Shown here piece after piece: positions 50,106-58,240 of a stretch of 64,000 bases of DNA. The position numbers and the translations under genes are program-made. Within the stretch, counting starts at the first letter, position 1; each line of letters begins with the position of its first letter. The stretch is from Citrobacter gillenii (GTDB lineage Bacteria > Pseudomonadota > Gammaproteobacteria > Enterobacterales > Enterobacteriaceae), in contig NZ_SUQN01000008.1 in assembly GCF_013337685.1 (NCBI RefSeq), positions 1 through 64,000 of the forward strand. Direction: 5' to 3'. Under the pieces are notes generated by a model that ran no database searches, was not told the origin of the DNA, and saw only the letters and a list, made by a program, of their open reading frames with translations.

Positions 50106-51987
50106 AGCAACATCGTTTAAAGACCTGGTCAACGAGGCTTTTATTCTACCGCTTCGTTCAGTTTTGATTGTTGATGACCAGTATCCCACGTGGGAAGAGA
50201 TATTCTCTGAAAAAAACCTAGATGTATCGAGTGACAGCTCAGGGACAGATGTGGTGCCCCAAAAAAAATGGCATACCTTAGCAACCGCAGGGGAAGTCAT
50301 GCGCCTCATCAAACAGTTTCGGGAGCATAAACCGGGGTTAATCATCGATATCCATGATGGTGTATCAATTAGTCAAGAGGAAGGAAAAACTCGAAGTGAG
50401 TCGCCTGAAGAACTTGCTGATCACCTCCATCAATCAGATTTACTCATTCTTGATTACAACCTTGAAGGGGCAGAGGCTGGAACGGGTGGTGACACTGCCA
50501 GAAAAATCCTTGCATCTGTTTTAAATAACCAACATTTTAATCTAGTTGTCGTGCACACTAGTGAAGACCTCGATAACGTTAGTCACGAATGTTTGCGATC
50601 CCTATTACCAAGTTGCACATCTCAATACACCCCAGAGATGAAGGAACAAATATCTCTTTTAGATCAAGTCATTATTCAACAAGAGGATAGCGGACGGTTT
50701 GATCGCAGCGTCATCCTTGACAAAATGGATATGGCAACTTATATAGCAGCCAGACATCCTGCAGGAGGTCAGCAAAAAGCACTCGGCAAATTTATGTCAT
50801 GCAAAGGTGCGTTCGTGCTACTGAATGAATGGGCCAGCGAATTGCAGCTTCAGCAAGCGCAACGTAGAGTATTCTTTTACTGGGCTATCGAGCAATATGA
50901 AAAAAAATACATTAATGATTTCAGCATCAACCCTCTACAATTGCTTGACTGGAATATAACTGAAAAGTGTAAATGGTTGCGAACTTCACGAGGCTTCGTG
51001 TGCTTTGTAAGAAAAGGGCCTGAAAACTTGATGGCCGAGCTGGAAGTGGCTTTGCTGGACTGGAAGCCCACCCCATCCAGACTTCTTTCTGCAAAATTTC
51101 GCAATGAAATAAGCCGTCTCGGGGCTGAAGTAGAAGAAACATCACTCAAGCAAAGACATGCCTATGCAAAATTCTATGAGACAATCTGTAATCCGGGTAG
51201 CAATGAACTTTCTGCAGAACATACTGAACTTCTGCGCACATACCGTCTAAAAAACCATGTTGCACGTCAGTCGGAAATGCTCTCATTCCTAGTAGAAGAT
51301 GCAGTAGCTGATTTCGGCAGAAAAATTTATCAGGCAGATCTAGCCAGCGGATCCACTTATCATCAACATTACCGTGTTGACCTCAGTAAAGAAGCCGAAA
51401 AAAAACAGGCAATAAGTGAATATAATCGCTACGTCTGCTGCCTTCCTTCTAGAATCAGTGAAGATGGCAAAAGTGCACCGGAGCAGTTAGATAGTGGACA
51501 CATATTCAAATTAGGTGATACTTGGTGGGTCTGTGCTACTCCTGCATGTGATTTACAACCGGGCCAAAGTATTATAGCCTTCAATAAAGGTAATGACGCT
51601 AGTTTGCGACCATTTACCGCTATCAGGCTTCACCCTTCTAGCCCAGATAACCTGACCCAAAATCATATTAACAGTGGTTCTTATTGTTACGTCGAATATG
51701 ACGGAAATATAATAGGTTTGGGGATACGCTCACCAAAAGATGATGTCAGCAGCCCAGCAATCCAGAAAGTTGATTGGCGTGCATTTGTTGCAGAACAAGG
51801 CGGAATGATTGAAAACAGAATATTACCACTCCTTGAAATACAATTAGAGTTTAAAGACAACACTATTAAAAGCCTTCCAAAAAAGGCAGAAGTAGTAGCA
51901 AAACTCCGTTATGAATATGCTCTGAATTATATTCAGAGAGTTGGCGCGAGTGTTAGCAGAATTGGACTTGGGTATGTTGCGCTATAA
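50098..51987 (+). CDS. response-regulator-like receiver protein with unknown C-terminal part
   Basis: A 629-residue protein. The start chosen is the TTG at 50098, six bases after AAGGGGG and overlapping the kinase gene by eight bases; a GTG 36 bases upstream is possible but lacks such a site. Residues 20-160 look like a receiver with an insert: acidic pair Asp26-Asp27 (VLIVDDQYP), phospho-acceptor Asp119 in LLILDYNL and switch Thr154 in VVVHTSED, with about 75 extra residues between the first strands. The rest (about 200-629) matches no domain I recognise; a CATPACDL segment near 480 is notable. Likely phosphorylated by the upstream kinase. Whether the C-terminus is a nuclease, a regulator or another effector is open. 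Confidence 0.75.
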   Translation: MAEATSFKDLVNEAFILPLRSVLIVDDQYPTWEEIFSEKNLDVSSDSSGTDVVPQKKWHTLATAGEVMRLIKQFREHKPGLIIDIHDGVSISQEEGKTRSESPEELADHLHQSDLLILDYNLEGAEAGTGGDTARKILASVLNNQHFNLVVVHTSEDLDNVSHECLRSLLPSCTSQYTPEMKEQISLLDQVIIQQEDSGRFDRSVILDKMDMATYIAARHPAGGQQKALGKFMSCKGAFVLLNEWASELQLQQAQRRVFFYWAIEQYEKKYINDFSINPLQLLDWNITEKCKWLRTSRGFVCFVRKGPENLMAELEVALLDWKPTPSRLLSAKFRNEISRLGAEVEETSLKQRHAYAKFYETICNPGSNELSAEHTELLRTYRLKNHVARQSEMLSFLVEDAVADFGRKIYQADLASGSTYHQHYRVDLSKEAEKKQAISEYNRYVCCLPSRISEDGKSAPEQLDSGHIFKLGDTWWVCATPACDLQPGQSIIAFNKGNDASLRPFTAIRLHPSSPDNLTQNHINSGSYCYVEYDGNIIGLGIRSPKDDVSSPAIQKVDWRAFVAEQGGMIENRILPLLEIQLEFKDNTIKSLPKKAEVVAKLRYEYALNYIQRVGASVSRIGLGYVAL

Positions 51988-52080
51988 TTATTAACTATTT
52001 ATCACAGTCATAGCCTGACAGTTACAGATTATTAAAACAGGTAACTGTCAGGTCTGCAAAAAAAACAATCAAGATACATC
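51988..52080. other. intergenic sequence after the receiver gene
   Basis: AT-rich spacer. TGACAGTTAC and its complement GTAACTGTCA (about 52016-52050) form a stem with an AT-rich loop that could end the operon transcript. Nothing else is evident. Confidence 0.4.
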
Positions 52081-52778
52081 TTACCGCCTTGCCACGACTT
52101 CAGAAAATGCAAACTTCAAATAGCCATCTTTCTTTATCCATTCTTTTACTGTCCGATCCAAATTACTGGAATTCAAATTGCAAGACTTATCTTTAGTTTC
52201 ATTATCAAGGAACTATTCTAACTCTCGCTGAATAGCTAAAATTGCTTTCGTTGTTGAGCTCCATTTATCCAAAGGCATTTTTGAATGTAAAAGGCGGATT
52301 ATTTCAACTTTAATAGGTACGTATTTTTCATTCATACTCTCCTTGGCATTATCAAGACGTTCCTTTTCTTTTTTTACTTTATGTTCTGCCCACTCCTTAT
52401 GTTCTCGACTTCCATGCCATTTTCCATAAAATACATGGCATTTTGAATATAATTGCACCCATCGATTATACGCTCTCTGCCTGACACGAGAAAGGCCAGA
52501 TGGTAATAACATAACGATATATATAGATACTTATCAAACCTACCCTGCAAAACTGCATCAACCCAAACAGATGCAGCCTCACTTTTCAACAACTGTGTAC
52601 TTTCAGCCAGAAAATATTCAAAACCATCATATTCCTTTTCTCTCTCCTCACAAAATATTTGAACATCCTCTTGGTATTTTTTAGTCGATACTTTCCCATC
52701 TTTTTTTAATTCATCAAGCTTGAGTTCATAAGCGTCTTTCAACTTGTTAAAAAGGGCACTAACATCATTTCCTTTCAA
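52081..52778 (-). pseudogene. decayed gene of unknown function (frameshift plus nonsense)
   Basis: Three pieces on the minus strand read as one former gene of about 230 residues. Piece 1 (52778 down to about 52450) starts at a TTG after GGAGG and is rich in charged helices (LFNKLKDAYELKLDELKKDG). The reading frame then shifts by one base somewhere in 52390-52510. Piece 2 continues HKEWAEHKVKKEKERLDN to a TAG at 52213-52215. Piece 3 follows in the same frame without a break (FLDNETKDK ... VKEWIKKDGYLKFAFSEV) to TAA at 52081-52083. The family is not recognised. An alternative is two short overlapping genes, but the in-frame continuation past TAG argues for decay. Confidence 0.6.
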
Positions 52779-52812
52779 AATATCCTCCAGAATGTCAATA
52801 CGTGAGCTAATG

Positions 52813-53073
52813 TTTTTTTATACTTTACCTTACGTCCTACACAGCATTTTTTTGCCGTTAGTCTCTGTCTTGTTCAAATTACCCCAAACAGATCATGAAT
52901 ATGAGGTCAGAACTTCTTTTAACAATTCTGTATCTGAAGATGAAAATACAACAATGTATGGTCAGATTACGTTCGCAAAGAAACGTCAAAGAATGCCCAT
53001 GGCAGGACTGACAAAGATCCGTAAAAGCTACGCAGATTTTATAAATGAACACGATTACAACAAAAACAGATAG
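52813..53073 (+). pseudogene. possible gene remnant at the island's right end
   Basis: An open frame on the plus strand ends NEHDYNKNR just before attR. Its last 60 residues (from TDHEYEVRTSF through QITFAKKRQRMPMAGL) have protein-like composition, while the upstream part is hydrophobic and overlaps the start region of the minus-strand pseudogene. No ribosome site or family supports a complete gene. It is best treated as a fragment. Confidence 0.3.
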
Positions 53074-53080
53074 TTAGATT

Positions 53081-53196
53081 ATTTCGGATGCGGGTTCAAC
53101 TCCCGCCAGCCCACCAAAATTCTCCATCGGTGATTACCAGAGTCATCCGATGAAGTCCTAAGAGCCCGCACGGCGCAAGCCCTGTGGACTTTTTTG
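53081..53196 (+). repeat. right attachment region attR (partial ssrA 3' end)
   Basis: Direct repeat of 42982-43100: TTTCGGAYGCGGGTTCAACT, the CCACCAAAATTCTCCATCGG stretch and the terminator region are retained. It has one base missing in the acceptor stem (CAGCCCACCA versus CAGCTCCACCA), so this copy is a scar and not a second tmRNA gene. Confidence 0.88.
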
Positions 53197-53330
53197 TGCC
53201 TACAATTTGTCTTGGGAACTCTGAAGCCAACTCATTAAATCCGGACCTTTTAGACACCTTGTTAGGTGCCTCATAAAGCTTTATTGTTTTTGAGGTGCCT
53301 AAAACTATGGAAACCTGGCAATGGCAGCTT
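53197..53330 (+). pseudogene. relic of a second integrase leader
   Basis: Similarity to the left border does not stop at the attachment site. It continues through the whole integrase leader at roughly 70-75 percent identity by eye, including AATTAAATCC/CATTAAATCC, TATTGTTTT, the inverted repeat at 53263-53301 and an ATGGCA at 53321 in place of the integrase start at 43222. After that the reading frame is lost. This is the left end of another ssrA-targeting element whose integrase has been deleted. Confidence 0.75.
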
Positions 53331-53343
53331 TTTGCACCGGTCA

Positions 53344-53372
53344 TGTCATTGCCTTGGAATCCAGGGCAATGA
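53344..53372. terminator. stem-loop downstream of iolB
   Basis: GTCATTGCC...GGCAATGAC is a perfect 9-bp stem with an 11-base loop, 75 bases beyond the iolB stop. There is no T run; possible end of the iol transcript. The remaining 53331-53446 shows nothing else. Confidence 0.4.
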
Positions 53373-53446
53373 CCCAATAAACAGATTTTCCAGAGAATAA
53401 AAGCAACTAACGTTCGCTGATAACCATAATCACCAAACTCATTCCC

Positions 53447-54265
53447 CTATTTATCCGCAGGATAATCGCGGTTAATCCATGCGTGGTCATCTTCCCAGGT
53501 GAACATCCATTGACGCACCGGACCGGCCATCACGTTCAGGTAGTAATTGTCATAGCCTGCCAGGGTGGCCACCGGATGATAGCCCTTCGGCACCATCACC
53601 ACATCGCGGTTGTAGACTGCCATACACTCATCGAGCGTCCGGTCGTCGGTATACACCCGCTGCATGCAGAACCCCTGCTCCGGGTTGAGGCGATGGTAGT
53701 ACGTCTCCTCAAGATAGGTTTCCTGCGGGGGATTGTCGGTATCGTGCTTATGGCTCGGGTACGAACTGGTGCATCCCTCATTGGTCCAGACCTCGACCAC
53801 CAGCAGGCTGTCGGCAGGTTTGTCTTGCGGCAGAATGTTATGCACATAGCGCTGGTTATTTCCCTTGCCACGCGCTTCGCCGTCAATATCCTGCGGCGCG
53901 ATCAGTCGTGTCGGGTACGTGCCCTTCCCCGGCGCAGCGCACACCGCCAGCTCAAGCGTCGTCAGCGCGGTGACCTGTACAGCTTCCTGAGAGGTCACGT
54001 AAACCGCCCACGGCTTGATGCGCTCAAAGGGACTCATGCGCTCGCCGATATCGGTAAACGTTGCCCCCGGCGTGCTGATGGTCGCGCGTCCGGCCACCAG
54101 CACCAGACAACGTTCTTCGCTGACGGCGGGCAGCGTCAACTGCTGCCCCTCCGCCAGTTCATACGCCTCAAAGCCCACATATCCCCAGCCCGCCCCTTCC
54201 GGCGTCACCGACTGGGTACGCCCTTGCACGTTCGGCGGCTGCCAGGGTGATAATAAACGTGACAT
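53447..54265 (-). CDS. iolB: 5-deoxy-glucuronate isomerase
   Basis: Isomerises 5-deoxy-D-glucuronate to 2-deoxy-5-keto-D-gluconate in inositol catabolism. The 272-residue bicupin protein has the IolB metal-site pattern (YPSHKHDTDNPPQETYLEETYYHR near 170-192) and a PKGYHPV motif near 228. Last gene of the minus-strand iol run, nine bases after iolE. Confidence 0.95.
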   Translation of the reverse strand: MSRLLSPWQPPNVQGRTQSVTPEGAGWGYVGFEAYELAEGQQLTLPAVSEERCLVLVAGRATISTPGATFTDIGERMSPFERIKPWAVYVTSQEAVQVTALTTLELAVCAAPGKGTYPTRLIAPQDIDGEARGKGNNQRYVHNILPQDKPADSLLVVEVWTNEGCTSSYPSHKHDTDNPPQETYLEETYYHRLNPEQGFCMQRVYTDDRTLDECMAVYNRDVVMVPKGYHPVATLAGYDNYYLNVMAGPVRQWMFTWEDDHAWINRDYPADK

Positions 54266-54274
54266 GTCGCCTCC

Positions 54275-55165
54275 TCAGATAAGCCCGGCATCCCGCGCCA
54301 GACGGCTAAGATTGTTATAGCCCAGACGTGCATAGGTCAGCGGATGCGCAATAGCCGGATCCTGCTCTGCCTCCACCACCAACCAACCCTGATACTGATT
54401 TGCCTTTAGCAGCGCCATTATCGGCGGGTAGTCCACGCAACCGTCGCCTGGCACGGTGAAGACACCGCTCAGTACCGCGTCGAGGAAGCTGGTTTTACGG
54501 TTTTTCACGTCGGCCAGCACGTCGGCCCGCACATCTTTGCAGTGAACATGATTAATACGTGATGCCCAGCGCTGCGCCACCGCCAGCGGGTCTGCACCGG
54601 CAAATGTCAGATGGCCGGTATCCAGCAGCAATCCCACCTCATTGCCAGTATGCGTCATCAGATTATCCACATCCTCAGCGGACTCAATCACTGTCCCCAT
54701 ATGGTGATGATAGGCAATCTGTACGCCCTGCTGCTGGGTATAGCGGGCAAACTCGGTCAGCTTCTCGCCGTATTCCTGCCAGCGCTCCTGCGGGAATCGC
54801 GGACGCAGATGAACCGGCGTCTGCTGCTCGCCATGAATACAGCCGCTCACTTCAGCGAACACCAGCACCTTCGCACCCAGCTCACGTAGCAGCGTCAGGT
54901 GTGACTGCACGGCGGCAATTTCCTCCTCCACGCTGCGCTCCAACAGGCGACCGGAATACCAGCCGGAAACCAGCTGCAGGTCGTGGCGTTGCAGGATCGG
55001 CCCCAGCAAGCGCGCTTCACGCGGGAATTTATTACCCAGCTCGAACCCGGCAAACCCGGCCTCTTTGCCTTCGCTCAGACAGGTATCAAGCGAAGTCTCA
55101 GCGCCAAGTGAAGGAAGATCGTCGTTGGTCCATGTCAGTGGATTAATGCCTAATTGTACCGTCAT
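54275..55165 (-). CDS. iolE: myo-inosose-2 dehydratase
   Basis: Dehydrates 2-keto-myo-inositol to the diketone intermediate. The 296-residue TIM-barrel protein starts at the ATG of MTVQLGINPLTW at 55165, after GGAGAAGAG; the longer frame overlapping iolC was rejected. Metal-binding residues of the AP-endonuclease-2 fold are visible (YHHHMGTVIE, LLDTGHLTFAG, HCKDVR). Confidence 0.95.
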   Translation of the reverse strand: MTVQLGINPLTWTNDDLPSLGAETSLDTCLSEGKEAGFAGFELGNKFPREARLLGPILQRHDLQLVSGWYSGRLLERSVEEEIAAVQSHLTLLRELGAKVLVFAEVSGCIHGEQQTPVHLRPRFPQERWQEYGEKLTEFARYTQQQGVQIAYHHHMGTVIESAEDVDNLMTHTGNEVGLLLDTGHLTFAGADPLAVAQRWASRINHVHCKDVRADVLADVKNRKTSFLDAVLSGVFTVPGDGCVDYPPIMALLKANQYQGWLVVEAEQDPAIAHPLTYARLGYNNLSRLARDAGLI

Positions 55166-55179
55166 TCTCTTCTCCTGAA

Positions 55180-57084
55180 TTATGCGTGTCCGCGCTCGCG
55201 CCACCAGGCGATAAGCTGCAGGTAGTTGTCCCGAATACGCGCCACTAGCTGCGCATCGTCGATATCGTGTTTCAGCCAGGCGCGGGAGGCATCGCCAAAT
55301 AATGTCCGTCCCACGGCAAACCCTTTCACCAGCGCCTGACCCGCAGCGGCTTTGAAATCAGCACGGAGCTGATCGGCCGGCGCATCAAGCCCTAAAATAA
55401 CTACCCCACGGCAGTGCGGATCGCGACGTGCAATGATCTCGCTCAGCGCCGTCCAGCCCGCAGAAGAGAGCGGCGGTAGCTTCCACCAGTCGGGGTAAAT
55501 CCCCAGGTTATAAAAGCGGGAAATGGCGCGCAGATAGAGCTCATCGCTGCGTGGCATGCTGGCGGGCAGGATCACTTCCAGCAGCAGTTCATGCCCGGAC
55601 TGGCAGCACGCGTGGTACACCTCCGCGACTTTTTGCTCCTGCTCCAGACGCAGGGCGTGAGCATCTTCCGGATGGAAAAAGACCAGGCATTTCACCACGT
55701 GTTCCTGCGGCCAACTGATCAGCTGCGTGCCGATATTGCCGTGCTCCATCTCCAGCGGACGCGAGCCCGGCAGTTCGATGGGGCGGCCTATCCACCACCC
55801 TTCACCGGTGATGGCATTCAGCGCATCCTGACCAAACGTGCCGTCGCACAACAGCCCGGCTTTGCCATCCAGCCCGGCGCAACTCGCCGCTTCCCGGCTG
55901 GCCTGTAAGATCAGCTGTTTTAGTGCCGGGATGCGTTTTAGCGAAGCGCCACACTGCAAGGCCATCTCTTCAAGCTGGCTGCGGTGATCGAAGGCCATCA
56001 CGCACAGTTCCGGCCATTCCCGACGACGCGTGGTGACGCGGTGCAGATGGTTAAGACGCGGGTCGATATCCGGGCGTGGCACCGTGTCAGCCCGAGATAA
56101 ATAATCATCCAGCTCCAGTTTGCTCGGCATGGCCGGGGCGCAACCGTGGCGCGATACCACCAGTGCGCCGCAGGCGTTAGCATAGCGACAGGCCTGCTCC
56201 CAGCCCTCATCGTTAAGGTAGCCACGCAGCAGGCCGGACATAAACGCATCGCCCGCGCCCAGCACGTTGAGCACCTCCACGCGCACGCCGGTCACCGTCA
56301 GACCGTCATCCAGTCGCGGTGGAATGGCGTCGGTGTATACCGAACAGCCGAGCGCCCCTCGTTTGCAGACCAGCGTCGCCTTACTCACTGCCCGCACCTG
56401 TGCCAGCGCCTGCAGCGTATCGGTGCTGCCACCGGCAATATGAAACTCCTCCTCGGTACCGACAATCACATCAAAAAGATGCAGTACGTCCTGCAACTGA
56501 CGCGTTACCTGCTCGGCGGCAATAAAACGGGTTTCGCCGTCGCCTAATGAGGTCAGCCCCCATAGCACCGGGCGATAGTCGATATCCAGTGCCGTACGCA
56601 CGCCGTGACGGCGGGCATATTCGAGCGCGGTCAGCACCGCGTCGCGGGTTTGCGGGTGAGAAAGATGGGTCCCGGTGATGGCCAGACAGCGGGCAGACGC
56701 GATGTACTGTTCATCCACATCGCTGGCGACAATCGCCATATCCGCGCAGTTGTCACGGTAAAAAATGAGAGGAAAGGTGTACCGGTCTTTAATGCCGAGT
56801 AGTACCAGCGCCGTCAGGCGTTCTTTATCCGTTATCAGGTGGCTGGTATCGCATCCTACCTGGTGTAATTCTTCGCGCAGAAAACGGCCCATATGCTCGT
56901 CACCCACGCGCGCCAGCATTGACGAGCGCAGCCCCTGGCGCGCCGTGCCGTAAGCCACATTACCTGACGAGCCGCCAAGGTATTTAGCAAAACTGGAAAC
57001 ATCCTCCAGACGCGCACCAATCTGCTGACTGTAGAGGTCAACCGCCACGCGGCCCATGCATATCACATCAAACTGCTTTTCCAC
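55180..57084 (-). CDS. iolC: 5-dehydro-2-deoxygluconokinase fused to DUF2090 (IolC-IolJ type)
   Basis: A 634-residue two-domain enzyme. Residues 1-330 are a PfkB-family kinase (GGSSGNVAYG near 34; catalytic GAGDAFMSGLLRG near 276) that phosphorylates 2-deoxy-5-ketogluconate. Residues about 340-630 are a DUF2090 TIM barrel, thought to act as the aldolase that splits the phosphorylated product into malonate semialdehyde and dihydroxyacetone phosphate. The fusion is common in proteobacterial inositol operons. It lies 14 bases before iolE. Confidence 0.93.
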   Translation of the reverse strand: MEKQFDVICMGRVAVDLYSQQIGARLEDVSSFAKYLGGSSGNVAYGTARQGLRSSMLARVGDEHMGRFLREELHQVGCDTSHLITDKERLTALVLLGIKDRYTFPLIFYRDNCADMAIVASDVDEQYIASARCLAITGTHLSHPQTRDAVLTALEYARRHGVRTALDIDYRPVLWGLTSLGDGETRFIAAEQVTRQLQDVLHLFDVIVGTEEEFHIAGGSTDTLQALAQVRAVSKATLVCKRGALGCSVYTDAIPPRLDDGLTVTGVRVEVLNVLGAGDAFMSGLLRGYLNDEGWEQACRYANACGALVVSRHGCAPAMPSKLELDDYLSRADTVPRPDIDPRLNHLHRVTTRRREWPELCVMAFDHRSQLEEMALQCGASLKRIPALKQLILQASREAASCAGLDGKAGLLCDGTFGQDALNAITGEGWWIGRPIELPGSRPLEMEHGNIGTQLISWPQEHVVKCLVFFHPEDAHALRLEQEQKVAEVYHACCQSGHELLLEVILPASMPRSDELYLRAISRFYNLGIYPDWWKLPPLSSAGWTALSEIIARRDPHCRGVVILGLDAPADQLRADFKAAAGQALVKGFAVGRTLFGDASRAWLKHDIDDAQLVARIRDNYLQLIAWWRERGHA

Positions 57085-57096
57085 GTTGATACCTCT

Positions 57097-58230
57097 TCAG
57101 ACAATATCGTTCACGTTCAGCCAGCGGCCTTCCCGGTGTGAGAGCGCAATGGCGTCCAACACGCGCGACACCTTCCAGCCCTCTTCGAAGTCCGGCCACA
57201 TCGGCACATCGGCGGCGATGCCGTCGACCAGATCACGCACTTCCACCGTTTTCTGGTCGTTAAAGCCGATACCGTGCCCCGCCCCCAGGCAAAATGCGGC
57301 ATAGTCCGGATGCGCAGGCCCCACCAGCAGCGTACGAAATCCCTGGCGATTCACCGGATCGTCATGCAGATAGAGCTTCAGTTCCGCCATACGCTCCTGG
57401 GTAAAACTGATGGTCCCTTTGGTCCCGGTTATCACATACGAAAGTCCCATTTTGCGCCCACAAGCGACGCGAGAAGTTTCAATCACGCCCTGTGCACCGC
57501 CCGCAAAACGCACCATCGCGTGCGCCTGATCTTCGTTTTCCACCGCCACCTTTTGCGATGAACCGGCCTGCGCCGGGCGTTCCGGCACCACAATTTTCAA
57601 ATCACCGCAGACCTGTTGAATATCACCGACCAGATACTGGGCCATGTTGACGATATGCGCAGCCAGATCGCCGAGCGCTCCCAGCCCTGCGGTCTCTTTA
57701 AAGCAGTGCCAGTGAATGGGCGAAAGTGGGTCGGCCATATAGTCTTCGTTGTGGGTGCCGTAGAAGTGGATCACCTCGCCAATCTCACCGCGCTCGACGA
57801 TCTCTTTCGCCAGCTTCGCCGTCGGGTTTTTCATGTAATTAAACCCCACCAGCGTTTTCACCCCAGCCCGCTTCGCCGCCTCAACCATCTCGTAAGCGTC
57901 ATGCGCATTGAGCGCCAGCGGCTTTTCCGAGTAGACGTGCTTGCCGTGGCGAATCGCCTCCAGCGCCATCTCTTTGTGCAAATGATTGGGCGAACAAATA
58001 TCCACTACATCAATGGCCGGGTCGGCCACCAGCGCGCGCCAGTCCCCGGTTGAACGGTTAAAGCCAAACGCCTGCGCCCGCTGCGCCGCCAGCTCCGGCG
58101 TGACTTCGGCAACCATTTCGCGCACCAGCTTGCCGCGCAGGTCGAACACCGTCGGCGCCTGGGCATAGGCGATGGCGTGCGCCCTGCCGATATACCCGGT
58201 GCCAATCAATCCAATGCGTACCTCTTTCAT
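57097..58230 (-). CDS. Gfo/Idh/MocA-family dehydrogenase (second inositol dehydrogenase)
   Basis: A 377-residue NAD(P)-dependent oxidoreductase with an N-terminal Rossmann domain (GLIGTGYIGRAHA, 7-19), the conserved EKPLA motif near 100 and a C-terminal alpha/beta domain. Located between the transporter permease and iolC, it probably oxidises another inositol stereoisomer such as scyllo- or D-chiro-inositol (inference). Paralogue of the IolG-type gene at 61973. Confidence 0.88.
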   Translation of the reverse strand: MKEVRIGLIGTGYIGRAHAIAYAQAPTVFDLRGKLVREMVAEVTPELAAQRAQAFGFNRSTGDWRALVADPAIDVVDICSPNHLHKEMALEAIRHGKHVYSEKPLALNAHDAYEMVEAAKRAGVKTLVGFNYMKNPTAKLAKEIVERGEIGEVIHFYGTHNEDYMADPLSPIHWHCFKETAGLGALGDLAAHIVNMAQYLVGDIQQVCGDLKIVVPERPAQAGSSQKVAVENEDQAHAMVRFAGGAQGVIETSRVACGRKMGLSYVITGTKGTISFTQERMAELKLYLHDDPVNRQGFRTLLVGPAHPDYAAFCLGAGHGIGFNDQKTVEVRDLVDGIAADVPMWPDFEEGWKVSRVLDAIALSHREGRWLNVNDIV

Positions 58231-58240
58231 TATTTATCCC

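Larger units (their letters stand above)
42982..53196 (+). mobile_element. genomic island integrated at ssrA
   Basis: About 10.1 kb bounded by the ssrA 3'-end repeat. It contains a P4-type integrase next to attL (broken), an IS3-family insertion, a methyltransferase-ATPase-receiver operon and a decayed gene. Base composition is clearly more AT-rich than the bap and iol genes on either side, and start codons and style differ, supporting horizontal acquisition. With the integrase broken the island should be fixed unless helped in trans. Confidence 0.85.

Noticed and set aside
45994-53080. A restriction endonuclease or Vsr partner for the methyltransferase
   Set aside because: I looked for PD-(D/E)xK, HNH, GIY-YIG and Vsr-type motifs in the two partner proteins and the decayed genes and saw none I could defend.
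53081-53110. Possible second tmRNA or tRNA 3' half at the island's right border
   Set aside because: Only the T arm and acceptor end are present, one acceptor-stem base is missing, and no 5' part exists; it is an attachment-site scar.
54559-55146. 195-codon plus-strand frame opposite iolE
   Set aside because: Low-complexity Pro/Ala/Arg-rich antisense shadow of a high-GC gene; no start signal or homology.
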